Source: Doryteuthis pealeii (Eukaryota; Mollusca; Cephalopoda; Myopsida; Loliginidae). From it: DNA of 64,000 bases. This document shows, in pieces, positions 43,180 to 56,546 of the stretch. Positions within the stretch are counted from its first letter, which is position 1; every line of letters begins with the position of its first letter. Both the position numbers and the translations under genes were made by a program. The stretch spans positions 136,084,061-136,148,060 of the forward strand of contig CM042139.1 in assembly GCA_023376005.1 (NCBI GenBank), given 5' to 3'. The notes beneath the pieces are model-generated. The model saw nothing but the letters and a program-made list of their open reading frames with translations, did not search any database and was not told the origin of the DNA.

Positions 43180-46100
43180 CTCCAAGTTTGTTTGATGCGT
43201 AATGTTAGTATTAGACCATAACCGTTTTTTCAAACCTTCCATAGTCGACAGACACCTTCCTAATGAGTAGATGAATCTCAGCCTCTAAAGAGTCATCACA
43301 GGCCAGAAAACTTCCCAAGTATGTAAAGGTTTCAACAACATCCAAACAAATACCATGGATGGTTATAGTTGGCTTGATATACAGTCCACTTTTTACGCGG
43401 GTAAACCTTACCTTTGTGTTACATAATCGCCGCCCAGCACCTATATTTGTGGCCTTGTGCCAGACTTGGAAAAGAACCTTAGAAAAATGTACTACCGATT
43501 ATCTTAGATTACTGGGTGGTCTTTGTGGAATCACCGAAAAAGTAGTTAGGATAGATAACATCTTTTTAACGAGAGAAAGCAGACGATAAGTCTAGGATTA
43601 AGAAAAAAACAGTCTTTTGGACTCCAAGAAATCTTTTGATCTTTTAGGTTGGTGAACTCTGGTTGACCAGTGAGATTGGAACGAATAGAAAGAATCGAAA
43701 GGTCTCGAATGTTCTAAAGTAGAACCTTCTAGAAGATTATTTAGAAATGCTATTTAAGACCCGCGAATAGAATCACGAGCAGGCAGTTGGAGTTGGAGTC
43801 CGCGAGCAGAGGAGTTAGTTAGGGTCTGCGATCCGAGAAGGAGAGTCAGGCAGTGATCGTACGGAGTTAAGCTGTTGTCGCTGAGGGCGATAAGGAAAGG
43901 CTAAGAAAAGCTTGTTCATCGAGAAGTTTACTAAGGACTAAAAACTCGAAGTTGAATCCAGTTAAAATACACCTCTTGTTAAGACAGAGATTATTAGGGG
44001 TCTCTCTCTCAAAAGTTATAGGAAGTTTGGAACATAATAAACTTCTGAGAATTAAACCCGGTGTTATTAGTCTGCTCTATTTACAACGAAAGAAATCTTT
44101 TTATGAATGGACTCACGACGCAAACAAGATAGTAAAGTCACTATCGCAAAGAAATCGTACTCATGAATGAAAGTCATTAAAGTGTAAACTTGTCAACACG
44201 TCAAATTGGTCGTAACGAAGGAGCACGCGGCCGTGAAACGTGATACCTTTCCCTTGACCAAAAGAAGTGGGAGAAGGATTTTGGGGCTAGCTAAGACTGA
44301 CTGCTACAGCTAGATCTGCGTTGTAAACAAACTGGCCGTACGTACGTTAAATACGAATTGGTACCGCTACGTTAAATATTCCTAATCGATACTGTGTAAC
44401 GAACGCCACAACGTTACATTTGTTTTCGTCAAGATCATTTAAAATCCAAATGCAGTGCATGGTTCACATCATCCTCAGTAGGAGCCGGTAAGTCAAACTC
44501 GTCGGCGTAAAGGAACTCTCTAATAAGTGTGTAAAATGTCTTCATCTTGAAGTTGAATCTTCTCAAGTCAAAAACCTTTCATGAGGTTCTGAATTCCAAA
44601 AAAACACTCCTCTCCCAATACTGGAAACTGTGAGTTTATAATACAGAAAATAATATTGTGAATAGTGTTGAGGTCAAGACATCTCCCTGTTTAACCCAGT
44701 TATCTATTGGGATTTCATCCGACAACCTACGACTCATGACAATTATAGCTTTCTTATATTTGTGCAACAGCTTGAATATATTCTCAAATATTAGTGGTCA
44801 CTCTAATTTACCCATTATCGTCCAAAGTGCATACATGTTAACAGTACCAAAAGCCTTTATCAAATTGACAAAACCTGAAACCGTAGCTCAATACACTTCT
44901 CCTGCATTTGTCAGGCCGAAAATATCTTGTCGATTGTTCCTCTGCCGGAACTAAAATCAATTTCTGATTCCGAAATGACTATAAGACAGATGATCCAAAG
45001 CAATCGCTTCAGCAATACTCTTGAGAGAGCCTTGTTGCTTGCACCCAAAAGTGTGATTCTATGGTAAATTCCCTTTTCTATTTTGCCCTTGTACAACAAC
45101 AAAAACTAAACTATTATCAATCCAATCATTTGGTAAATGAGATCCATTCCAGCATTCGGTGATGTGCTCAAACATAGCATGTTTAATATTTTCACTTTTT
45201 ACTTTCAACAGTTTAATCTGGAGCCAATCTAATCCAGGTGTCCTACTAGTGTTAATAAGTGGTCTCTAAAGTTTTCCCATGAACCATTAAGTTTCAAACA
45301 GTCAAGTCGTTCAGTTGATCTTTTATAAATATGCTTTTCTCATATTTGATTTACATCGAAATGCTTTGGGGCTTTCCCTCCAGGCATATGACTACTTTTG
45401 CGAATACAGACTTTAAACTTTACTTGCATTAAACTGTGATCCGTGTCGCATTCTGCACTACGCATAACACGTACAATACAGACGTTACTAATATAACGAC
45501 TGCGGGTTATGATGGAGCTTATCATATGGCCATGTTTTCATCTTCAGTGGGTCCAGACAATTTTATGTTTAAGTTTTTGTCGGAAAAGTGTATTGCAAAT
45601 AGTTGAATTGAGTGCGGAACAAAGCTCAATTAGCTTGAATCCATTTGCATTTATTTTACAGTAACATAATGTTCAAGCACATTCCATGTCTTAAAATTCC
45701 TGCTAATAGATGCATTAAAATCACCATGATCAACTAATCATCCTTTGGCGTGAGGAAAATTACAATGCGAAACTAACCATGAGGCTGCAGGGTTGGAGCA
45801 TAGACAGAGAATAATATCGCATATCATCTATTCTGGAGTTGGATATGCAGTTTCATTTTACGATCATTAATACTTGAAAGAAACTCCAAAATCTTAGCTA
45901 GCATTGTTTTAACGGCACATTTAACACCACCTTGGCACCGTTCGTTTTTGGCTTCCTAACCCAAGAGTTTATAGCCCGATGATACTTCAGTCATCTGATC
46001 CTCCTCTTACTGTTGGGTTTCTGAGAGAGCAACAATATCAATCTGCATTTCTTTTGTTACAAGTGCCGGTCCTGGTGATTTGAAGAGTTATGATCTCGAC

Positions 46101-46680
46101 GAGTTCTAACATTCCAACAACAAATGTTAAGCTTAAGTCATTTGAAAATTGTTTCATATTTCTTTTCTTCTTGCTAAAAAAGAACTACCATTATCCACCG
46201 GGAATTAACCAGTTCTGAGGCTACAGGCAATGATTAGTGTACCTTTTATAGTACTATCCCATTAGTTTGAGTGAGCAGTGCTCTACTAAAGGGGGAATGC
46301 TCAGACACAAGAGTCTCCACTGGTATCAGTCCCTGTCACGTTGATAGATGAAAAGATAGCAAGCGAACATTTGTACATCATGGTATTATAGTGGTTGTAC
46401 AAAACGAATAACACACTCTAAATCTTCATGAATATTATCTGTTGATAAGTCGAGATAAATCGCAGGAGTTATATCAGAGTTGTCCTTCATCTAGTTGGAT
46501 AACCTGACAAGAAATAGGGGACCCAACACTCCTAGAAATAATGTGCTAGATGGCCGTTCAACAAAGATCTTACTCCAATATTTTACAGGTCTTGGTTTTC
46601 GTCCTTCAGGGTGACTAGCCACCCATCTCACAAGACAAAATCTGTGGGGTTACCGGTTTAGTCACCGATGATCTGACTAT
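43180..46680 (-). mobile_element. Decayed RTE-like LINE, interrupted by a solo LTR
   Basis: The minus strand carries in order an endonuclease C-terminal part near 45430 (SAECDTDHSLMQVKF), RT motifs at 45102-44911 (RITLLGASNKALSRVLLKRL then FSSGRGTIDKIFSA), FVNLIKAFGTVN with WVKQGDVLTSTLF near 44880-44680, and FLYADEFDLP near 44500. After the LTR it continues with YIKPTITIHG and TFTYLGSFLACDDSLEAEI near 43390-43250. The catalytic YADD reads YADE. This is the order of domains in endonuclease-bearing LINEs. Many stops and shifts make it a pseudogene; 46190-46680 may be its 5' end. Confidence 0.65.
43417..44418 (+). mobile_element. Solo LTR inserted in a LINE
   Basis: The 1002-bp block starts TGTTAC and ends GTTACA, the inverted TG...CA ends of an LTR. 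It is flanked on both sides by TTTG (43413-43416 and 44419-44422), a 4-bp target duplication. The surrounding LINE frame resumes on each side. A TATTTAAG box lies at 43751 and AATAAA at 44036, giving plus orientation with about 285 bp between promoter and polyadenylation signal. No internal region or second LTR is present, so the element was lost by LTR-LTR recombination. A gypsy- or BEL-type origin is likely but unproven. Confidence 0.75.
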
Positions 46681-46729
46681 GAAACAAACCGTACTGGTTT
46701 ACATAGTACCAGCTGCGCATTTAGCGACC

Positions 46730-46855
46730 TCACACTCACAAACACACACTCACAAACACACACCCACGCACGCACACCCACGCACACACACATACACACC
46801 CACGCACACACACACACACATACACACACTTACACACACACATATATATATATAT
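46730..46855. repeat. (CA)n with CCCACG variants and TA tail
   Basis: An imperfect CA array with ACCCACGC interruptions, ending in a TA tract. Confidence 0.93.
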
Positions 46856-47250
46856 TTCTGGTCATCAGAGATTTTAAGTCTTTTCCTTATTATAAATGTA
46901 TAAATACAAACCAATTACTTAACATAAACGGTTAAAGCTGGTACTTGGAATTACAAGCCCTTCGGCGACCACCAGATAATTAAGTATTTAATTAAATATT
47001 TAATTGCCTGGAAATTACCTGTGGTTCTACCAGTTCTTTCATATCTTGCTGCACACTTTTAGGTTCAATGATGCATTATCCATGCTGGTATGAGTGTATC
47101 TGTATGAGTGTGCATAAGCATAGTCGCAGCGTATATGAACATATATGTATGTATATGGATATGTATGTAAAATTGTTTTAATAGGGCATATATATGCACA
47201 GGAGAAAACTATATTTTTTGAATTTGTCTTATTTCCTTTTCTTTTTTTTT

Positions 47251-47254
<4 letters not shown>
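46856..47254. other. Unassigned spacer
   Basis: Nothing was recognised. Confidence 0.4.

Positions 47255-47307
<53 letters not shown>
47255..47307. repeat. (TA)n microsatellite
   Basis: A TA array following a short poly-T stretch. Confidence 0.95.
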
Positions 47308-47308
<1 letters not shown>

Positions 47309-47770
47309 TTTTTGATATTTTAAATATACAAATCACTAGAATATATTGATACTACGTTTTTCAACTTATTTGGATCATCTACCAATATTACATACTGACA
47401 TACTTACTCACCAAGCCTAGATTTGCGTATCTACTAATAGTGAATAGCGAGTTATATCCTCCCCATACTTTTCACCTCGTGTCATATATAAGTAAATACA
47501 ATAAAATACCTACTGTAGGATATACAGTAAATAATTAATGTAGGATCTCAGTAAGACAAGAAAATGGTATACCGAAAGCATGGAATATAAAAGGGAATCA
47601 GGTTTATATTTCACTGAATTCGAAAAGTAGTCTGCATGATAAGAGTTTAGCGCACAACTTCTAGAAAAACCAAAGTGGAATTCAAAATACCTTAATTTCC
47701 AAGATAGATGTTCTTTATTTACCGTTCATTCATCTACATACTAAGCCAAGATATTTGCACAAATATGAAG
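47308..47770. other. Unassigned spacer
   Basis: Nothing was recognised. Confidence 0.4.
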
Positions 47771-47903
47771 CGATACAAGGTCAATTCATGAAACGGAGTT
47801 TAGCTGGTTTGAATTCAGAGTTTTCCTTCTCCCAGACTAGTTGCCACACCAAGATTAAAGAGTAGCATTTTCTACAACGATAACCATTACACCAGGCACC
47901 TCC
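47771..47903 (-). mobile_element. Family B SINE with internal deletion
   Basis: The minus strand runs from GGAGGTGCCTGGTGTAATGG and a TCGTTGTAGAAAATG head directly to a CTTTAATCTTGGTGTGG and GGAGAAGGAAAACTCTGAATTC-type body. It lacks the central segment found in full copies at 26.4 and 34.1 kb. It ends GACCTTGTATC. Confidence 0.7.
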
Positions 47904-48235
47904 ACTTTGTTTAACTTTATATCATCAGCATCATCGAGATTTGTCCACAGTACGGATCTTCATGATTCTTCCTCACCTGTTTCTATCAGCCATCATCCAT
48001 GACATGTCCTCAGCACCACATTCAATATCCGGGCAAATAGTCGCACAGATGCTCATTTGTCGTGTGGAGCTTCTAGCACGTGTTGAGGATAGCACGGCAA
48101 ACAGTTGAGTGACTGCCTATCTGTTCCGAAGAGGGGGAATAAACATCGCCGAAAAAATAACGAAATAAAACAAAACTTATCATTAAAAAACTGATTTTCT
48201 TATATTTCACACCCAATGCTTCATACTAAATTCCA

Positions 48236-48239
<4 letters not shown>
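47904..48239. other. Unassigned spacer, somewhat GC-richer
   Basis: I recognise nothing here. A CATCAGCATCATCGAGAT stretch and its neighbours could belong to an interspersed repeat not otherwise present in the window. Confidence 0.35.
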
Positions 48240-48278
<39 letters not shown>

Positions 48279-48289
48279 TATATATATAT

Positions 48290-48324
<35 letters not shown>

Positions 48325-48385
48325 GACCTCATGCTTGTTTTCAAACTGACTCTGAAATCATATTACATGATGGAATACACGCGCG

Positions 48386-48480
<95 letters not shown>

Positions 48481-48505
48481 CATATATATATATATATATA
48501 TAAGA
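48240..48505. repeat. (TA)n, (CA)n, (TA)n arrays
   Basis: TA arrays at 48240-48325 and CA/TA arrays at 48394-48505 surround a short unique segment. Confidence 0.95.
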
Positions 48506-48664
48506 TACCTATGGTATTTAAGCCTTTTTATTCACAAATAACTTTGGTCTGTTTACAATAACTAAACATTGAGCTCTCATACGGAACCTGAACTCACAAC
48601 AAACTACTGGTAGAGAATTAGACCAGCCTAGAATCACTTGTACCAAGAAACTTGGTACGCCAAA

Positions 48665-48665
<1 letters not shown>

Positions 48666-48727
<62 letters not shown>
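48666..48727. repeat. (TA)n microsatellite
   Basis: A TA array of about 60 bp. Confidence 0.95.
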
Positions 48728-48729
<2 letters not shown>

Positions 48730-48980
48730 ATACTTTATATGTTTTAATCTCAGTTGAATAATTCAATATCTATTTTTTCATTTAATTTATTGTGGTATGT
48801 TTTTTTATGTATGTATCTCTTTCTGTCTTTTAATATATAAATTAAAGTATATATTTTTATGTCGATGGTTATATTTTGAAAATATCAGTAATATTTTGCT
48901 ATCACCATTTTGTTATTTACCAGAATTGGAAGAAAGTATAACCTTTTCTGTATTTTTAAGTCTGAATTTTCCTAATATTT

Positions 48981-49080
<100 letters not shown>

Positions 49081-49223
49081 TATAATAATGTTGGTCTTTT
49101 TTATCTGGCAAAAATTATGTTGACTTTTTTCCATAGATAATGATTATTATCTAATATCTGCTAAAACTTGAGGGATTAAAATAATTCAAGAATAAAAGAT
49201 AAAGAAAAAAGAAAAACTCGCAT

Positions 49224-49254
49224 TACACACACACAAACACACACACACACCACA

Positions 49255-49305
<51 letters not shown>

Positions 49306-49315
49306 GACACACACA
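49224..49315. repeat. (CA)n(TA)n array
   Basis: CA steps with a CCACACCA interruption, then TA, then a second CA tract. Confidence 0.95.
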
Positions 49316-49429
49316 CATTGGAATATTGTGATATTTGATTTTATCTTGCCCTTCGTGTACACTATTGCAACCATTTTCGATTTTATCAAACATTTTAGAT
49401 TTTATGTAGCGATCCATTCAACACTTATT

Positions 49430-49860
49430 TCATCCCCCCCAAATATATTGCTTGTTTAAGCATACGTGGAGTTGCTTCCTTGGGTATAAAAAAAACCCGC
49501 TCGAATAAAGGGATGCATCCCGACCGTTTTAAACGTGTGCCTTTCTGATTGCTCGCCATATAATGGGGGTAACCCCCTTGTCCTCAAGGGTTTGGTAGCA
49601 ACAGGGGAAAGGTATATTGGCATATGTACCAGCAACGGGAATCATGGCCAATCCCCTAATTCATTTGCTGCTTCTCCCATGATGGGTTTCGGGATGTCGA
49701 GGTTCACTGAATAAACCCCGTCTCCCTAGATTTAGTCGTATCGATGGATCGTTTAACTACGGGCAAAGAGATGGACAATCGTCGGCGTGCTGGGTTCCAT
49801 TTAGTTGGGGGGATCAGAATGGCGATGGGGTGCTTGTACTAATTTAATGGTTTCGAATCT
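49430..49860. other. GC-richer repeat-like block, unassigned
   Basis: This block contrasts with its AT-rich surroundings and holds several short G- or C-runs (GGGGGTAACCCCC near 49565 forms a small hairpin). No frame with a domain is seen. It resembles a 5' UTR or LTR segment, but nothing in the window confirms that. Confidence 0.3.
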
Positions 49861-50040
49861 GCTTAATTCTAAAATTTTATAAAATATAAATAAAATAAAA
49901 TAATTAAAACAATTTAATATATAATTAAATATTTATTAAAAAATAAACTTATAGTGTTTTTATTGGTCAGTCTGGTTATGCTAATTTAAATGACTACTGT
50001 GGTTAGTTCTATTTATTTGTCTTGCTCCTTATCTTTACAG

Positions 50041-50128
50041 TCAGATTTTAGCCCTGAAGAGCTTTATGCGAAACTAATAGTAGGTTTGTCTGACTCATTA
50101 GATTATCTTTATTATTGGCTCTACTTAG
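50041..50128 (+). CDS. Possible short internal exon
   Basis: A pyrimidine-rich tract ending in CTTTACAG precedes an open 88-bp segment (SDFSPEELYAKLIVGLSDSLDYL) that ends at TTAG|GTATAG. Acceptor and donor are both plausible. The segment lies in an otherwise AT-rich, gene-free stretch and I do not recognise the peptide. A chance match is the default explanation. Confidence 0.15.
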
Positions 50129-50399
50129 GTATAGAGCACTTTTTACTTATTAGCTTTCTCCTAGCGGTTATATGAATATATATATATATCTTATATACAT
50201 ATATATACATATAAATTGTTTTTTCTTTCGGCCAAATACTGTACCAATAGATTATTTTTTGTTGGTACGAATATCTTGGTCCTTTCTTTTTTTCAAAATT
50301 TCTTTTTTTCCTGGTTGATGTTTGGTAGTATATTTTTACAATCAAACTTTCTGCTGGGTTTTTTCTCTCCGCAATGATCTACCAACACGCTTGGTATAT

Positions 50400-50400
<1 letters not shown>

Positions 50401-50462
<62 letters not shown>
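50401..50462. repeat. (TA)n microsatellite
   Basis: A TA array of about 60 bp. Confidence 0.95.
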
Positions 50463-50465
<3 letters not shown>

Positions 50466-50889
50466 TCAGGTCACATTTACATCCCGGAATACCATGACTC
50501 TCCCTTGTCAATCCAGAATCCGCATGGGAGCTGACTAATGTTATTTTTTGGCTGGTCGGCCTACACTAGTGTACATGTGTGTAGAAGAACACCTCTTATG
50601 GTTTGTCCTTGCTTTTCCGTCTGTATCCGGTATGTCCTGTTCATCTTACATTCTAAGTTCGTGTGAGAAGAGGTAAATGACCGTATAGCAGCTTTTTTGT
50701 GGACTGCTGCTTCAAAGATTTGTTGATATGTTAACACATGCATGTGTAAGATAATAATCTATATAAATCAGTCATAGCTTTTTTATAATATCGATATATT
50801 TGCTACAAAATCTACCATAATATGGTACCATCCTGTTTCCATCACATTGTTTATTTAGCCTGATATACATATTAGTCATTATCTACATT
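50463..50889. other. Unassigned spacer
   Basis: Nothing was recognised. Confidence 0.35.
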
Positions 50890-50899
50890 TTTAGACATT

Positions 50900-51597
50900 T
50901 TTCTTGCAAGTGAAGCCTCCTGGCGAAACCAGGGAAAATGCTGGCTTTGCAGTCAAGAACATTCCACTGTGAGCAATAGTAATACCCACAGGTGGCTCAG
51001 AGAATCTTAACCATCCACACGAACTCAACAATGAAACCTGCCCATCTGGTAAGAGTATATGCATCAACAATAGGGGTCCCCAAGAAATAAAGGATCAGTT
51101 TTATGATGAGTGTGTGTTGATTGTAAAAAAAAGAAATCCCCAAACAAGATCAGCTTTACCTGATTGTCGACTTTAATGCAAGAGCTGGCGCAGACCACAA
51201 CTCCTGGCCATCTTGCTTCGGTTATCATCACATTGGTAGAATGAATTAGATTGTGAAACGTCTCCTTGAGTTCTGCATCACCATCTCATATTTTCCGTCC
51301 AAACCCCGTCACAAAGTCTGCTGAAGACATCCATGATTTGGCCACTGGCACCAGTTGGACCTGATCATAATATCGCGGTATGAGCTCAGAAGTGTCCTCC
51401 CAACCCGTAGCTTTCACAGCGCAGACTGCGAGTCAGACCGCTACCTCGTCTGCTCTAGAGTCAAACATCCGATGAAAAATATCTACAAAGTAACACTAAA
51501 TGGACACCCGCGTGTGGATAGTTCCAAAGCAGCTGACTCAACCAATGCTGTTGCCTTTATCTGTGCCCTAGAGGAATATCTCCCCGACTTACAGTCT
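50900..51597 (+). pseudogene. RTE-like LINE endonuclease remnant
   Basis: Mixed frames read GFAVKN, then VDFNARAGADHNSWPSCFGYHHIGRMN, here split by frame changes, then LLEFCITI, GHWHQLDLII and TRSFHSADCESDRYLV. They correspond to the central and C-terminal part of an exonuclease-endonuclease-phosphatase type LINE nuclease. The last catalytic motif normally ends Asp-His and here reads Ser-Asp-Arg, so the nuclease would be dead. It extends to about codon LEEYLPD near 51590, where a SINE fragment interrupts. Confidence 0.65.
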
Positions 51598-51672
51598 TGC
51601 GCTAGTGAAAAGGAGATAGACTCCCTCGCTGTCTGGCTGATACCGACTTTAAGCCACGCCGACGACTTTACT
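51598..51672 (+). mobile_element. Family D SINE 3' fragment
   Basis: GAAAAGGAGATAGACTCCC, CTGATACCGACTTTAAGCC and CGACGACTTTA match the end of the full family D copy at 29830-29915. It is lodged between two LINE fragments. Confidence 0.8.
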
Positions 51673-51679
51673 TTTTTAA

Positions 51680-51885
51680 AGTTCGTTATAATTGTAATTG
51701 GTGCCCTTGGAACAGTCTCCAAATGTTTGGAAAAGAGTCTGGATGAAATGGAATCCAGAGGAAGATTCGCGACCATCCAAACTGCACCATTGTTAAAATC
51801 GGCTTGAATACTCAGAATAGTCCTTGACACTTGAGAAAACTTGTTGTAACTCAGCTAATGCTAGTGTTAAATCTTTCAAGGACTG
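51680..51885 (+). pseudogene. Dong/R4-like LINE 3' fragment
   Basis: It reads IGALGTVSKCLEKSL, then GRFATIQTAPLLKSA, equivalent to the end of the endonuclease domain in copy M1. A 3' UTR and an (AAT)n tail follow. Only the last 50 codons or so remain. Confidence 0.7.
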
Positions 51886-51886
51886 A

Positions 51887-51887
<1 letters not shown>

Positions 51888-51967
<80 letters not shown>
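51888..51967. repeat. (AAT)n tail
   Basis: About 26 AAT units follow the Dong-like LINE 3' end. Confidence 0.97.
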
Positions 51968-51968
<1 letters not shown>

Positions 51969-52974
51969 TATTGAAGATTAACTCTTGATTAGATCTCAGC
52001 TACGCAGCAAAACGACCCTTTTCCACCAGTTGGCATGAATCTTCTAATTATCCATTTGTACTATGTACAGGTCATTTAATGCTAATAACCCAATTATTTC
52101 TTGTAGAATTATTCGCGATGAAAAAATTCAGACGAACCCATCAATGACGTCCGCAGATATAACCATGAAGCAATTTGAATAATCTGAATTTTAAATTAAA
52201 GTGTTGAATATGTTTGAGATTTCTGGGAGGTCTGACTGCTTTTCTTGACAGCTGCCATATTGTATGTTACTGTCATTTTGTTATGTTAATAATTGTGGTT
52301 AGAGGCATTGAGTTCAAAAAGAAAAGAAAGAGAAAAAAAAAGAAAATGCGATGAAATATAATGTTTAAAAATACGGTTTTCGAACGGTGGAGAGTGAGAG
52401 ACAAAGGAATAAACGACTAGTGAAACAGAAGGAGGAGAAGTCAAATTGAAGATTAGATAATTACAAAACATAGAAGACAAGAATTAAAAGAAATTGAAAT
52501 GTAAACCAAACGAAACCAAAACAAGTATATAATTAAATTACTAAAGAGATTTTAAAATGAACATATTCTAAAGATAAATAAGGTAATTCGTTTATCAGGT
52601 GAAAATGATTAAACATAAATAAATATAAAAAGTCATTGAATAGAAAAAATGGATGCACATAACGTATCTTCAAATGAATCAAGCAACGGGTAATAGAATA
52701 AAACATATAACTATATGAATAATATGTCAATTAGAAAAAGAATTGCGGTTAAATTATGATTCACAAATAATTTAAAGCAATTCGAAAATTATAAAAGTGC
52801 TGTATTTTTACACGCTCTAGAGAATAATTATAATTTTGAATTTCATATAAAGCGAACCAAATTGATAATTTCCCATTTCTAAATATTAAAATTAGTTTGA
52901 ATTTAGAGCGTAAACACAAAATGAATTAAGATCTGTTTAATATTACACTGTTTTACATAGACAAATACCAGTTC
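51968..52974. other. Unassigned AT-rich spacer
   Basis: No gene was recognised. The short minus frames at 52286-52480 and 52533-52730 are Phe/Ser/Tyr-rich and domain-free. Confidence 0.4.
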
Positions 52975-53115
52975 CCAAAAACTGTGTCGTAGCGGCTAAC
53001 GTGCTGAACAGCAAAATCTTAGTTACGTCATTTCAAACTCCAGTCACACTATTACCTTCACTTTTGGACTAATACACTTCGAAAGGTATAAAACATCATC
53101 CCCATAGCTATCATT
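52975..53115 (+). mobile_element. Family A SINE, head portion
   Basis: TGTCGTAGCGGCTAACGTGC and TTCAAACTCCAGTCACACT match the family A head, and a GGACTAATACACTTCG body follows. An inverted copy lies 160 bp downstream. Confidence 0.6.
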
Positions 53116-53274
53116 TAAATATTACAACTAATGGTTTTCTACAAGGGTGGCTTTGTCATTAAATAACACATGAAGGTTGATATATCATCAAAGAAATAAC
53201 GATAAACATCTTAATTTAAATTTAATTTAATTTAAACAAATGATATATCGGTGATAGCTATTCGTCGGCTGTGA

Positions 53275-53515
53275 GAATTTAGTTTGATTTGTTTTCTTTG
53301 TTTAATAGCATATCGACCTACGTGGGTTATTTACTACCAAAGCTGCCCTTTTAGAATAACAGTAGTGGTTCTGTTTAATACATAGCTGGAGATTGTAAGG
53401 GAGATCATACATTTTCAAAGGTTATTATTCTGAATCTGAAACTAATGACACGGCTGGTGTTCTACGATGCCGCAGTAAACATCTTAGCTACTACACCACG
53501 ATGACTTCCGGGGAA
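53275..53515 (-). mobile_element. Family A SINE, near complete
   Basis: The minus strand reads head (CGTGGTGTAGTAGCTAAGAT, ACTGCGGCATCGTAG), body with AATAATAACCTTTG, and the tail with AAAGAAAACAAATC. It faces the plus-strand copy at 52975. Confidence 0.65.
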
Positions 53516-53529
53516 AGAAACACAACACA

Positions 53530-55475
53530 ATTCAACTTTTTGAATTAGGACCTTCTTTGTTTATTCTCTCTTCGTTCAGTCCCCGATACCGAGAGTGCAA
53601 GAAAAAATGAACAATGGACACAGCGTGGTTATCCTCTTTGTTGTTCTTGGAACAGGACTCTTCTCGTGTCTTTGATTCGATTGACCCTTTTCTGTATACA
53701 TCATATGTGAGAAGTATTTTCTACCTTAAGGTGAAGTTTGAAGTTATTATAAGTAAAAGAATATGTCAATAATGTAATATTAAAATAATAATAGAACTTG
53801 TTTTCTTAAAAATCCCGAATGTCTTATACTTTTGCGTGGTACTATATATTCATAATCACCATTAGACTCATCTAACACTTTTCGAAACCTCTGCACTGTC
53901 TTCAGATTTACACCCAAATACTCTGAACTCTTGTATTGAAGCTTTCAGTGTGATTGCTAAGTAATGGAGTATACCGTTTTCAAAGTTTTTGTAGGAGTGA
54001 ATTGCATGACAGTGCTGGTTTCCTCACATGCAGTGACCGATTTACTTAATTTTGCTGCACAGTAATTTACCGAGGCCAGGGTTAGTTCTTTATTCTTTGT
54101 AATTCTCTCAAAATATATTTATCGATATATATATATTTAGACCACTGGTTCTTCTGGTTCCATTTTGGCATTCTCTCGTTCCTGGGATAAGACAATTCAG
54201 GCTTCGAGGAAGTAGAAGACCACATTTATACACAGTCCAGTCAGAGATTTTTAAAAGTGTCTGTTGTTGCCAGCAGGTCTTCCATTCGGTGCTATGTTTG
54301 ATTTTAATCAATATAACTTCATTCCTTCGTTAACTATTTCGGTATTTACTCTTGGACTAATATATTTCGATATTAACTCTTGTACTCATTGTTACTTTCT
54401 TTTCTAAGCTATGCTTTTTGACAAAAGTCTTCATTTAATTAAACCTTCAGATTTGCATTTAAACTTTATCTAATCGAACTTCAATTAAACCATTTAAACT
54501 TTCAGATAATCTGTTTGAAATTTATCTAAGTAATGCTTCAGCTTATCAATTTAAGATTTATCTAGTAAAATTAAATTCAAACTAAAAATTATCTAATTAA
54601 ACTTTCAGCTAATCTATTTAAATTTCATCTAATCAAACTTTCAGCTTGTATCTATGAATTCATCTCATAATTCCTGCTTTATGATTTCAGAAACAACAAC
54701 GAAAAACTGATTTTGAGAAAAATATAGTTTCTGTTGTATACGTTTTTCTTTAAATGTACTGGGTGTTTCTATAGCAAACCATTCACTGCTGGGCAAAATT
54801 GTTTTCTTTTAAATCACCACCATGAAGTCGTTTGGAGAAAAAAAATTAAGATGTCTTATTGGGAAATATTTTATATTTTCTGTAGGCCTGTGTAATCAAT
54901 TAGCTGATGTTGTCAGATTGATCAATTGGAAGATCCTACTCATTTTCATAGTCTAAAACTTTAGTTTTTCTTTAAAATCATAGATTGTACTACTTGTTAT
55001 TCTTCGGACACGATTTCCTTTATTTCACCTCCCTTTTTTTTTTTGCTTTTACATTTTAAAATACATATAATTATTTGGTTGAATAAGAAACCTCATCTAT
55101 TCAACCGTTTTCGCTTTGATCTTATGTTATTTAGTTTCCTTTAGTTTTTTGTTGACATCCCAGTTTATATTCATTGGTTCAAGATTCAAAACGAATCACA
55201 ATAGTGTGCTTTATATTGATAGCACATTAAAAATATTAAGAAAACATTCAGATTGTAACATCAGCGATTCAGATATTTTCTGCATATCTCAGCTATTTGA
55301 TAATCATCTTTATTTTTTGTGATGGCATGTGTGATTTGTATTTTTAATATTTTCAATTTCGACTTGAATGATTTACCGTCCTTTTTTGTCCTCTTCAGTT
55401 GCATTAATACTAAAAATGTTTTCGTCTCCATCACGTGTCTAATAATACTACGAAATTGCGTTTAAAAGGTGACCG
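53530..55475. other. Unassigned AT-rich spacer
   Basis: No gene was recognised. Several TCTAATCAAACTTTCAG-like segments recur near 54470-54650, indicating a short degenerate tandem repeat. Confidence 0.4.
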
Positions 55476-55481
55476 AGATGT

Positions 55482-55570
<89 letters not shown>
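55482..55570. repeat. (GA)n microsatellite
   Basis: About 44 GA units. Confidence 0.97.
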
Positions 55571-55571
<1 letters not shown>

Positions 55572-55649
55572 TAGGATTATTGTAAGAGAGGTAGAGTAAG
55601 GAGGGATGCATAAAAATTATATATATATATATGCGCGTGTGTGTATATA

Positions 55650-56105
<456 letters not shown>

Positions 56106-56299
56106 GTATAGATGAAAAAAGCTTTGAAATTTGTGTCAATAATATGGTTTATGAAATAACTAGATTTAGAAAGAGATACTTTTTTTAAGAAGCGAATGAA
56201 AATAACGACACGACACATTATACATCAAAATTCACAATAAAGTCATTAATAAACAGGAACACATGAGAACTCGTAGAGATCCATGAAAATATAAAGACC

Positions 56300-56481
56300 T
56301 TGGCACACACACACACACACACGTTAATGCACATAAGCACATAACAATACATATAACACCATATAAACACGAACACGTGCATACATACTCTTACACACAT
56401 GCATATGCAAACATATACATACGAACTCACACATATACATAAATATACCCACAGACACATATATATATATATGTATACACA

Positions 56482-56530
<49 letters not shown>
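56300..56530. repeat. (CA)n and (TA)n arrays
   Basis: CA tracts near 56300-56320 and 56465-56515, with ACATAT variants between, then TA. Confidence 0.9.
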
Positions 56531-56546
56531 TTATTTATTTTTGTGA

